This document shows, piece after piece, positions 1 to 5,999 of a DNA stretch of 8,496 bases (its first letter is position 1; each line of letters opens with the position of its first letter). The position numbers and the translations under genes are program-made. The notes beneath the pieces were generated by a model. That model ran no database searches. It was not told the origin of the DNA and was given only the letters and a program-made list of their open reading frames with translations. The stretch covers positions 1-8,496 of the forward strand of contig JBAVJZ010000106.1 of NCBI GenBank assembly GCA_049688015.1, written 5' to 3'. The stretch is from CSP1-8 sp049688015. Lineage in GTDB: Bacteria > Desulfobacterota > Deferrimicrobia > Deferrimicrobiales > Deferrimicrobiaceae.

Positions 1-95
1 AGATAAACGAGGGAAGGGTAGAGGAGTGGCTTGAAACGCGGCCGCTTTCCGCAGGATGCACGCCGGAGCGCATTCTAGTTGTTGCGAGGTCCCGG
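1..95. other. Left-edge non-coding stretch
   Basis: This is the region downstream of the stand-alone receiver gene. I see no convincing coding frame, tRNA or T-tract terminator in it. It contains a GCGGCCGC palindrome at 38-45. The next gene on either strand lies outside the window. Confidence 0.4.
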
Positions 96-111
96 CTACA
101 CCTTCGGGACC
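88..111. repeat. Inverted repeat over the receiver gene stop codon
   Basis: A perfect 7-bp stem, GGTCCCG at 88-94 and CGGGACC at 105-111, encloses a 10-nt loop that contains the stop codon (96-98) of the receiver gene. Read on the minus strand it sits where a terminator would be, but no T-tract follows. It is at best a weak terminator or an RNA 3'-end stabiliser. Confidence 0.4.
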
Positions 112-527
112 AGCAATCCATCCACACGGTCCCCGGAGTCCCGTCCCTTTCGCAGCACCTCGGCAAGGGCCGATTCCAGCTCCTCGCCGGTGAAGGGCTT
201 CAGGATGAAGCCGTCCACGCCTTCCGCCATCGCGTCGGTGGCCAGGGCGGCGGTCGGGCCGGCCGTGATCAGGACCCGCAGCGCATCCGGCTGCTGCTCC
301 CCGACCCGCTTCAGCAGGGTCAGGCCGTCGGCCCCGGGAAGCCAGTGGTCCGAGATGACGACCCCGAAGGTCTCCCTGTCCAGGAACGCAAGCGCCTCTT
401 CCGCGTCGGGAACGTGCGACATGTTGCACCCCTTGATCCGGAAAAACACGGATAGGGCGTCTCCCAGCATCTTGTCATCCTCGACCAGAAGCATACGCAT
501 TCCGCGCAGTCTTGCGTAAAGATCCAC
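96..527 (-). CDS. Stand-alone response regulator receiver (REC) protein
   Basis: This encodes a single CheY-like receiver domain of about 143 aa with no DNA-binding or enzymatic output domain. Counting from a GTG start at 527, the acidic pocket lies in LLVEDD (about residues 13-17), the phospho-acceptor is D60 in ISDHWLPG, the switch Thr is T88 in LITAG, and the conserved Lys is K110 in ILKPF. A short charged tail of about 20 residues follows. The GTG at 527 has GAAAGGG 5 nt upstream. ATG at 500 is an alternative that removes 9 residues but lacks a clear ribosome binding site. The frame stays open up to 689, but that part spans the sigma-54 promoter at 569-584 and so should not be translated. 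The gene follows the NtrC-type regulator on the same strand after a 200-nt gap and has its own predicted promoter. It may be a phosphate sink, a relay intermediate or a protein-protein switch; the sequence cannot choose between these. Confidence 0.88.
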   Translation of the reverse strand: MDLYARLRGMRMLLVEDDKMLGDALSVFFRIKGCNMSHVPDAEEALAFLDRETFGVVISDHWLPGADGLTLLKRVGEQQPDALRVLITAGPTAALATDAMAEGVDGFILKPFTGEELESALAEVLRKGRDSGDRVDGLLVPKV

Positions 528-568
528 CCGCACCCTTTCGTCGTCCCCGGAAAATCTACTCCCTCCGC

Positions 569-584
569 TGCACAGGGGGTGCCA
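569..584 (-). promoter_or_regulatory. Sigma-54 (-24/-12) promoter of the receiver gene
   Basis: The minus strand reads TGGCACCCCCTGTGCA, against the RpoN consensus TGGCACG-N4-TTGCW. The -24 TGGCAC is perfect, the GG and GC dinucleotides are separated by exactly 10 nt, and the -12 element is GTGCA instead of TTGCA. Predicted transcription would start near 558, about 30 nt before the GTG start at 527. The activator would most simply be the NtrC-type regulator encoded just upstream. Confidence 0.72.
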
Positions 585-613
585 AGGGAGGCGTCTAGAA
601 TATTCGTCAGACA

Positions 614-626
614 TTTCAACTTGTTG
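614..626 (+). promoter_or_regulatory. IHF-like site between upstream palindrome and sigma-54 promoter
   Basis: TTTCAACTTGTTG matches the IHF consensus WATCAANNNNTTR at all but one specified position. It lies about 56-68 bp upstream of the predicted start near 558, where DNA bending is expected at NtrC-type promoters. Such degenerate motifs occur often by chance, so the position carries most of the weight. Confidence 0.35.
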
Positions 627-689
627 CATAATCCGGACGCGACCCGGGAGGAAGGAATATCCCTCCCCGCTTCGAACATATTCTACCAT

Positions 690-707
690 CTTCGCAAATT
701 TTCGAAG
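690..707. promoter_or_regulatory. 18-bp near-palindrome, candidate enhancer (UAS) for the NtrC-type regulator
   Basis: CTTCGCAAATTTTCGAAG is symmetric at 16 of 18 positions. Its centre lies about 140 bp upstream of the predicted sigma-54 start near 558, a usual distance for an enhancer-binding-protein site. It sits just after the stop codon of the NtrC-type regulator. It is AT-rich in the middle and has no T-tract, so it is a poor terminator candidate. No full second copy was found elsewhere in the window. Confidence 0.4.
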
Positions 708-727
708 GGCGAAACGGAAGGTGCGGC

Positions 728-2113
728 CTACCGGTCCAGTTTCCTTTTCCGGTAGCGGAAAGTGTGGTGGTTCAGGTTGAGAAGGGAAGCGGCCCGGCTT
801 TCATTGCCCGCCGTCATCCGCAGGGCCCTCTCGAAGTAGTATCGCTCCAGGGAGGCCTGCACGAAAGGAAAGTCGATCCCGTCCGGGGAGAGGGGGGGAC
901 AAAAGAAGTCTCCGTCGCCCGTCCCCTCGCCGCGCCGCGCCGGCAGGTCGCCGAGCCCCAGGTCCGCCTCCCCCAGGACGGGACCCTCACCCGAAAGGAC
1001 CGCCCGCTCCATGACGTTTTTTAGCTCCCGCACGTTCCCCTTCCACGGCCACCGCGCAAGCGCGCCTTCCGCTTCCGGCGAGAAGCCGGTAAAGGGCTTG
1101 CCGAATTTCCGGGAGAACTCGAGCAGGTAGTGCCGGGCGATCGGCAGGATGTCCCCGGCCCGCTCGGAGAGCGACGGGACCTTCACCGAGACGACGGCCA
1201 GCCGGTAGAAGAGGTCTTCCCGGAAGAGCCCTTTTTCGATCTGCGACTTAAGATCCTTGTTCGTCGCGGAGACGACCCGGGTGGCGACGGAGAGCCGCCT
1301 CGTTCCCCCCACCCGGTAGAACGCCCCCTCCTCGAGGAACCTGAGCAGCTTCGCCTGGGCCTGGAGGCTTAGATCCCCCACCTCGTCGAGGAACAGCGTC
1401 CCCCCGGCGGCCTCCTCCACCCGCCCCTTCTTCCCCGAGGCGCTCGCCCCGGTGAAGGCCCCCTTCTCGTACCCGAACAGCTCGCTCTCGATCAGCTCCT
1501 GGGGGATGGCGGCGCAGTTCACGCTGACCAGCGGTCCGCGGAAGTTGGGGCTGCGGAAGTGGACCGCGCCGGCGATCAGCTCCTTCCCGGTGCCGGTCTC
1601 CCCGAGGATCAGGACCGGGGTGTCCGGGCTCTTCGCGATCGAGTTCACGAACTCCATCACGTCCTGGATCGTGTCGCTCTCCCCGATGAAGCAGGGCAGG
1701 TTCTCCTGCAGAAGACGGTCCTGGAGAAGCCTAACCTCCTTCTTGAGCCGCACGGTTTCCAGGGCGTTGCGCACGCAGACATCGAGGGTTTCCATCTGGA
1801 GCGGCTTGACCACGTAGTCGTGGGCGCCCCCCTTCATGGCGGACACCACGGTCTGGACATCCTCGAACGCGGTGATGACGACGACCAGGATCTCCGGGTC
1901 GATCGCGCGGATCTCCCGGAGGGCGTCGAGCCCGCTCATGCCGGGCAGGCCGATGTCGAGCAGCACCAGGTCGGGCGGGTCTTCCCGGACGGCCGATAGG
2001 GCCGACTCGGCGTCGGAAAAGGTCCGGACCTCGTACCGGGACCCGAAGGCGACCGAAACCCCCTCCCGAATGGAGTCCTCGTCGTCCACCACGAAGACGG
2101 TATAGGAGATCAA
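728..2113 (-). CDS. NtrC-family sigma-54-dependent response regulator
   Basis: This is a 461-aa enhancer-binding protein of usual NtrC-family length. Residues 1-120 form the receiver domain: acidic pair D10/D11, phospho-acceptor D53 in LLDIGLPG, switch T81, Lys K103. Residues about 142-375 form the AAA+ domain: Walker A GETGTGKE (171-178), the sigma-54-contacting GAFTGA loop (218-223), Walker B LFLDE (240-244), candidate arginine fingers R298 and R304, and sensor II GNVREL (359-364). A Fis-type helix-turn-helix lies near residues 427-458 (GNESRAASLL, then HHTFRYRKRKL). All ATPase landmarks are intact, so it should open RpoN promoters when phosphorylated. The start is TTG at 2113, which overlaps the kinase stop as TTGA and has AAGGGAG 9 nt upstream. 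The next in-frame starts fall inside the first receiver strand. Its likely targets are the two -24/-12 promoters in this window, though this is inferred from proximity. Confidence 0.95.
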   Translation of the reverse strand: MISYTVFVVDDEDSIREGVSVAFGSRYEVRTFSDAESALSAVREDPPDLVLLDIGLPGMSGLDALREIRAIDPEILVVVITAFEDVQTVVSAMKGGAHDYVVKPLQMETLDVCVRNALETVRLKKEVRLLQDRLLQENLPCFIGESDTIQDVMEFVNSIAKSPDTPVLILGETGTGKELIAGAVHFRSPNFRGPLVSVNCAAIPQELIESELFGYEKGAFTGASASGKKGRVEEAAGGTLFLDEVGDLSLQAQAKLLRFLEEGAFYRVGGTRRLSVATRVVSATNKDLKSQIEKGLFREDLFYRLAVVSVKVPSLSERAGDILPIARHYLLEFSRKFGKPFTGFSPEAEGALARWPWKGNVRELKNVMERAVLSGEGPVLGEADLGLGDLPARRGEGTGDGDFFCPPLSPDGIDFPFVQASLERYYFERALRMTAGNESRAASLLNLNHHTFRYRKRKLDR

Positions 2114-4680
2114 CCCTTCGCGCTCCCTTCCCCGAGCGGGAGATCGATCCGGAACTCGGCCCCTCCCAGCGGGCTTGTCCCGACGGACATGCTCCCGCCA
2201 TGCTCCGAGACAACCCGGTGGCTGAAGGAAAGCCCGATCCCGTGCCCTTCCCTCCGGGTGGTGTAGAACGGGTCGAAGATCCTCTCCCGTTCCGCGACGG
2301 GCACCCCCGGGCCGGAGTCGGAAACCTTGAGGACGATGCTTCCGTTCATCGCCGAGGAGGATACCTCGATCCGCCGGGGCCGGTCGATCTTTTCCATCGC
2401 CTGGACCGCGTTGGTGATCAGGTTCACCATCACCTGCTCCAGCAGGCGGGGGTCGCCGCGGCGCCTCGGAACCTCCGGGGCGAGCGCGGAGGAAATCACC
2501 ACGCCGCTCTTTCGGATCACGGCCTCGGTGAACGCGACCGCCTTTTCGACCACCCCGTTCACGTCGATCTCGACCAGGGAGGGGGGAACCGGCTTGGCGA
2601 ACTCCATGACGCTGCGGACCACCGACCCGATCTTGTTCGAGGCCGCCTGCGCCTGCTCCACGATCCCTCGGATCCGCTCCTTCTCCTCCTCGTCCATGGT
2701 CGGCGACTCCCGGCAGAGATGGGCGAGCGTGGACAGGTTCAGGTTGGCCCCGGAGAGGGGGTTGCGTATCTCGTGGGCGATCCCCGCGGCCATCTGGCCG
2801 AGCAGGGAGAGCTTGTCGCGGACCGTGACGATCTGCTCGAGGTGCTTCACACGGGAGATGTCGACCATGTCGATCAAAAGGGACGCGCGTCCCTTGAACG
2901 TCACCGGCTGTCTCTGGCATTGGAGCCAGCGCACCTTCTTGCCGCCGGATTCCCCCTCGGGAAGAAGGAACCGAATGATCACAGCCCTCCGGTCCGAACC
3001 GTAGGAGTCGGTCTCCTCCCCCAGCCGCTCGAACGTTTCTGCGTCTTCCGGGTGAACCTCTCCGATCTCCCGGAGAGGCAACCCTTCCCGGATCTTCCCG
3101 AAGAGCTGTTCCTGCCGGGGGTTGTGGAAAACGATCCGCCCGTCCTGGACGATGAGGATCCCGACGGACGACTTTTCCACCAGCGACCGGAACCGGTCCT
3201 CGCTCTCCTGAAGCGCTTCCTGGGCAAGCAGCCGCCCCAGCATGCCGGCGACGTTCTCGGCGATGCGCTCGAGCTGGGCCAGCCGGTGCGGCGGGAACTG
3301 CCCCTTGCGCCGGTCGTTCACCTGCATCAGGCCGGTCGTTTCCTCTCCCAGGCGCAGCGGGATCAGCGCGATCGATTCGTACCCCTCCCGCACACACCGG
3401 CCGCGGGTGGCGATCGCCTGGGTCCATTCGCTCGTGGCGACAAGATCGGATGCGCTATTGGTCCAGAACGATCCGTGAGGGGTGACGAACGGAAGGGACA
3501 GATCGATGGTTCCCGTGATCACCGCCCCGCACGTGCCCTCGTAGTTCGGCACCTCCTGGCAGGACTCGCACAACCGGCTCCAATCGGCGGAACGGGCGCT
3601 CATTTCGGCCTCGACGAAATCCTGCGAGAACCCCTGTGTCGCGAAATAGGGGTAATCGCCGTTCATGCGGTACCGGATCCCGACCGCGTCGCACCCGAAG
3701 CGGTCCTTCACGAACGAGGAGAGCGTGGACAGGAACTCCTGGACGGTTTGACCCGGGTGGGTCAGCTGCAGGAGGTCGAGGATCAGCTGGCGCATCTCCA
3801 CTTCCCGCTGCCGCTCGGAGAGCTCCTCCTCCAGCCGGAGATTCGCGTCCCGCAGTTCCGCCGTCCGCTGGGTCACCCGAAGCTCCAGCCCGTCCCGGGC
3901 CGCCCGCAGCTCCTCCTCGCTCTGCTTGAGGTCCCGGAAGAGAATCCCGTACGGACGGAAGAGGCCGGTCACGATCAGCGCACGGTAGAAGAGGAAGAAG
4001 GAGACGATCCGCAGATAATGGCCGAACAGGTTGTTGTAGAAGTCATTCTCCCGGGACAGGTGGAAAGCCAGCCCGGCGCCGATCGACAGCAGGATGGCGA
4101 AGTGGAGAAGCCGGAGCATCTCCGTGTCGAACCGGTCCCGGTGGAGATGAAGAGCGGCAATCGATGCCAGCAGCAGCAGGACGATCAGATAATCGGACCC
4201 GGTCTTGAAAGCCGTGACCCCGGCCCCCTCGACGTAAGCGGCGGGGAACACCCCCCACAGGAAGATCGACCCGAGCAGCAGGAGAAAGAGAAGCAGGTAC
4301 CCGAGAAGGAGGCTTTCGGTCCTGACCTTCCGGTCGCAGAAAAAGGGGGCGGCCAGAAGCGATCCGGCCAGCATGTATTGGGCGGCGTACCAGAGCTGGC
4401 TCGAAACGTTATTGCTGTCCCCCCGGAACATCCCCTCGTAGGACATCATATGGATGAGGTCGAGGGTTCCCACGAAGAGGAAGGAAACACCGATGAAGAG
4501 GTAATAGCGGTTGTCGAGAAAGCGGCGCGCGTTCCAGGTGAACATGAAGATGGCGAACGCGACGACGATGCTGAAGAACTCGGCGATTTCGTGGGTGAAG
4601 GCGTTGTTGTACCGGTGAATCCCGAACAGAACGGGGAGAACGAGGATCACGAGGAGGACCCCCGCCCACTCTTTGCGCAA
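2110..4680 (-). CDS. Membrane sensor histidine kinase (MASE3-GAF-PAS-HisKA-HATPase)
   Basis: This encodes a hybrid-free sensor kinase of about 856 aa. Residues about 1-235 form a multi-helix MASE3-type membrane sensor (FTHEIAEFFSIVVAF, DLIHMMSYEGM and SQLWYAAQYMLAGS are typical). A coiled-coil linker follows at about 245-295. A GAF domain (about 300-485) carries Cys residues in LCESC and GTCGAVITG plus the SFWTNS stretch. A PAS domain lies at about 490-610. The catalytic core has H636 in GIAHEIRNPLSG, the N-box around N757, DSGPGV (788-793), FDPFYTT (802-808) and GHGIGL (812-817). No receiver or HPt domain is fused. I chose TTG at 4680 because AGGAGG lies 6 nt upstream; GTG at 4701 adds 7 residues but has no ribosome binding site. 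The kinase is translationally coupled to the NtrC-type regulator, its expected phosphorylation partner. The signal is unknown; both the membrane domain and the Cys-rich GAF could sense it. Confidence 0.94.
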   Translation of the reverse strand: MRKEWAGVLLVILVLPVLFGIHRYNNAFTHEIAEFFSIVVAFAIFMFTWNARRFLDNRYYLFIGVSFLFVGTLDLIHMMSYEGMFRGDSNNVSSQLWYAAQYMLAGSLLAAPFFCDRKVRTESLLLGYLLLFLLLLGSIFLWGVFPAAYVEGAGVTAFKTGSDYLIVLLLLASIAALHLHRDRFDTEMLRLLHFAILLSIGAGLAFHLSRENDFYNNLFGHYLRIVSFFLFYRALIVTGLFRPYGILFRDLKQSEEELRAARDGLELRVTQRTAELRDANLRLEEELSERQREVEMRQLILDLLQLTHPGQTVQEFLSTLSSFVKDRFGCDAVGIRYRMNGDYPYFATQGFSQDFVEAEMSARSADWSRLCESCQEVPNYEGTCGAVITGTIDLSLPFVTPHGSFWTNSASDLVATSEWTQAIATRGRCVREGYESIALIPLRLGEETTGLMQVNDRRKGQFPPHRLAQLERIAENVAGMLGRLLAQEALQESEDRFRSLVEKSSVGILIVQDGRIVFHNPRQEQLFGKIREGLPLREIGEVHPEDAETFERLGEETDSYGSDRRAVIIRFLLPEGESGGKKVRWLQCQRQPVTFKGRASLLIDMVDISRVKHLEQIVTVRDKLSLLGQMAAGIAHEIRNPLSGANLNLSTLAHLCRESPTMDEEEKERIRGIVEQAQAASNKIGSVVRSVMEFAKPVPPSLVEIDVNGVVEKAVAFTEAVIRKSGVVISSALAPEVPRRRGDPRLLEQVMVNLITNAVQAMEKIDRPRRIEVSSSAMNGSIVLKVSDSGPGVPVAERERIFDPFYTTRREGHGIGLSFSHRVVSEHGGSMSVGTSPLGGAEFRIDLPLGEGSAKG

Positions 4681-4686
4681 CTCCTG

Positions 4687-4692
4687 CCTCCT
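4687..4692 (-). promoter_or_regulatory. Ribosome binding site deciding a TTG start for the kinase
   Basis: The minus strand reads AGGAGG, followed by 6 nt and then TTG at 4680. This is a full-strength Shine-Dalgarno at ideal spacing. The upstream GTG at 4701 would place AGGAGG inside the coding region and has no comparable element before it. Confidence 0.65.
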
Positions 4693-4869
4693 GCCGGTCA
4701 CGATGCGTGTCCGGTTTCAGGGGGCGGGAAAACGATAACAGGGGTGCCGGACAGTATGCTCCCCCCCTTCCTGAAAGTGGCACCAAAACTATGGTTATTG
4801 CCGTTGAATGTCATATATCGTAGTGATTTACCCCGTTTTGCCAGGGGGAATTGATCCACACCGATATAT

Positions 4870-4885
4870 AGCAATTCCCGGGCCA
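4870..4885 (-). promoter_or_regulatory. Sigma-54 (-24/-12) promoter of the kinase/regulator operon
   Basis: The minus strand reads TGGCCCGGGAATTGCT, against TGGCACG-N4-TTGCW. Only the A of TGGCAC differs; the -12 TTGCT is perfect, and GG and GC are 10 nt apart. Transcription would start near 4859, leaving an untranslated leader of about 180 nt before the TTG start at 4680. Since the operon encodes an NtrC-type activator, autoregulation is the simplest reading. Confidence 0.75.
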
Positions 4886-4908
4886 AGACTCGCCGAGGAT
4901 TTCAACCA

Positions 4909-4921
4909 CAACGGCTTGATT
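4909..4921 (-). promoter_or_regulatory. IHF-like site upstream of the kinase promoter
   Basis: The minus strand reads AATCAAGCCGTTG, matching every specified base of the IHF consensus WATCAANNNNTTR. It lies about 50-62 bp upstream of the predicted start near 4859, the expected position for a bend between an enhancer and a sigma-54 promoter. Confidence 0.5.
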
Positions 4922-4926
4922 TGTAT

Positions 4927-4979
4927 GGCAATTTCATTATCGAAAGAAACCGGGTTCAGCGACGGGAATAAAAATTGCC
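4927..4979. repeat. Inverted repeat GGCAATTT / AAATTGCC upstream of the kinase promoter
   Basis: GGCAATTT at 4927-4934 and AAATTGCC at 4972-4979 are perfect 8-bp inverted copies separated by 37 nt. The second copy also forms a direct repeat with a near-copy, AAAAATTGCCT at 4970-4980 and AAAAATGCCT at 4989-4998. They lie about 68-140 bp upstream of the predicted start near 4859, in the range for activator binding. Whether they are the enhancer sites is not shown by sequence. Confidence 0.35.
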
Positions 4980-5050
4980 TATTTTGGGAAAAATGCCTCC
5001 ATCGATTAGGTCTTTTCCTGCATGGAAATTCATGTTTTCCTACGACGAAT

Positions 5051-5989
5051 CTAATTCCCTTTGCGTTCCGATGGCTGCAAGCCCACTCTTTGGTCGAGGT
5101 CCGACAGGATCTCTCTTGCCTGCGCTTGCGTGATCTTGCCAGACACCCCGAAGTGGAACCCGTTCAGAGACTTAAGCCAGAGCGTACCGGAGGGGAGATC
5201 GGCCCGGGCCAGATCCTTTTCGATCATGGCAAACCCGGGGAGGACGCGGGAGAGCCTCTCGCGGAACTGCGGAGCGGGGCCGGCGTCCTCCGGCGTGATC
5301 AGGAGCAGTGTCGCCGATGTTCCCGGCATCGCATACTTCGCCTCGTACCCGGGGGCGAGAACCTCGTATCCCAGAATCGCCCGCCTGTGGAAGACGAGGC
5401 TTCCGTCGACAAGCCCCGGGATCCGCAGCGCTTCCGTTTCCGGGGGGGGATCGTCCGTCCCCGGGAGGAGGGCGGAGACCTCCCTCCCCAGACTCTCCAG
5501 GTCGCTGCGGCCGGCACTGCGCGATGCCGCCCGGATCCGAACGAACCGGAACCCCTGGAAGAAATCGAGCGAGGTGTCCGACACGATCGCCTTCGCGGCC
5601 CCCACATCCGCGACCTCCTGATCCGGAAACCGTTGCTGGGAAAAGACACCGAAGGCGTCCCGGGGGGTTGCCTGCCGGAAGATCTCGAGGCGAACTTCGG
5701 CCTTTTCGTTCCCCGCGGGATGCAGGAACCCCACCGTCAGTTCCCGGAAACCGTACGGGAGGAAGAGTTCTGCCTCTCCGTCGATCTCCTCGTACAGGTT
5801 GTTTGGCCCGAAGGTCCGCGGCGGTTCCGTCGCGGTCCACGACCGGGCCGCCAGGCGGGAAAACAGCGAAGCATCCCCCCCGTCCTTTACGGGAAGGGCC
5901 GCGCACCGGGGTCCCGCGACGAGAAGAAACAGGGAGAGCCCGACGAGGACCCTGTGGCCCGCGATCCGATATCGTCCCGTCCGGCGCAT
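5051..5989 (-). CDS. Exported DUF6599-like protein of unknown function
   Basis: This is a 312-aa protein with a positively charged N-terminus (MRRTGRYR) and a hydrophobic stretch at about residues 13-25 ending in CAALP, consistent with a signal peptide. The Cys at 29 is preceded by Arg, so it is not a normal lipobox. The mature part carries FGPNNLYEEIDGEAELFLPYGF (60-81) and DAFGVFSQQR (111-120), which from memory resemble the DUF6599 family; this needs a profile search. No catalytic motif is visible, so a function cannot be named. I chose the ATG at 5989, which places a proper n-region before the hydrophobic core; upstream TTG/GTG codons would add a polar extension. The Shine-Dalgarno is weak, but a short ORF stops 10 nt upstream, so translation may be coupled. 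The gene ends 370 nt before the kinase start and is probably a separate transcription unit. Confidence 0.82.
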   Translation of the reverse strand: MRRTGRYRIAGHRVLVGLSLFLLVAGPRCAALPVKDGGDASLFSRLAARSWTATEPPRTFGPNNLYEEIDGEAELFLPYGFRELTVGFLHPAGNEKAEVRLEIFRQATPRDAFGVFSQQRFPDQEVADVGAAKAIVSDTSLDFFQGFRFVRIRAASRSAGRSDLESLGREVSALLPGTDDPPPETEALRIPGLVDGSLVFHRRAILGYEVLAPGYEAKYAMPGTSATLLLITPEDAGPAPQFRERLSRVLPGFAMIEKDLARADLPSGTLWLKSLNGFHFGVSGKITQAQAREILSDLDQRVGLQPSERKGN

Positions 5990-5999
5990 CTTGTCACTT

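Larger units (their letters stand above)
4702..5050. other. Regulatory intergenic region before the kinase operon
   Basis: This 349-bp stretch, visibly more AT-rich than its flanks, lies between the DUF6599-like gene and the kinase. It holds the sigma-54 promoter at 4870-4885, an IHF-like site at 4909-4921, an inverted repeat at 4927-4979 and a leader of about 180 nt (4681-4859). A short 8-bp inverted repeat, ATATATCG at 4813-4820 and CGATATAT at 4862-4869, brackets the start region. TTTCC-TGCAT-GGAAA near 5016-5030 is a weak hairpin without a T-tract, so I see no convincing terminator for the upstream gene. No protein-coding gene is supported here. Confidence 0.6.

Noticed and set aside
528..689. 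N-terminal extension of the receiver protein up to 689
   Set aside because: It crosses the sigma-54 promoter and the predicted transcription start near 558, and the added residues do not resemble a receiver N-terminus.
2114..3427. In-frame upstream extension of the NtrC-type regulator to about 899 aa
   Set aside because: The extension overlaps the kinase coding region in another frame and is Arg/Pro/Gly-rich without domain features. The receiver domain begins directly at the TTG at 2113.
728..4680. PrsK/PrsR (exosortase-linked) two-component pair
   Set aside because: The kinase has a MASE3 sensor, and the regulator receiver does not match what I recall of PrsR. No PEP-CTERM or exosortase gene is visible.
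4779..4794. TGGCAC on the plus strand as a further sigma-54 promoter
   Set aside because: The -12 element is missing: the bases at that spacing read CTATG rather than TTGCW, and no plus-strand gene follows.
4698..4814. Possible leader peptide (ATG 4814) ending in a TGA that overlaps GTG 4701 of the kinase
   Set aside because: There is no ribosome binding site before the ATG and no recognisable protein character, and the kinase is better explained by the TTG at 4680 with AGGAGG. It could only be revived by ribosome profiling.
2200..4854. Very long plus-strand open frame antisense to the kinase
   Set aside because: It mirrors the kinase gene in GC-rich DNA and its translation is low-complexity with no recognisable domain. 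The minus-strand frame has a complete set of kinase motifs.
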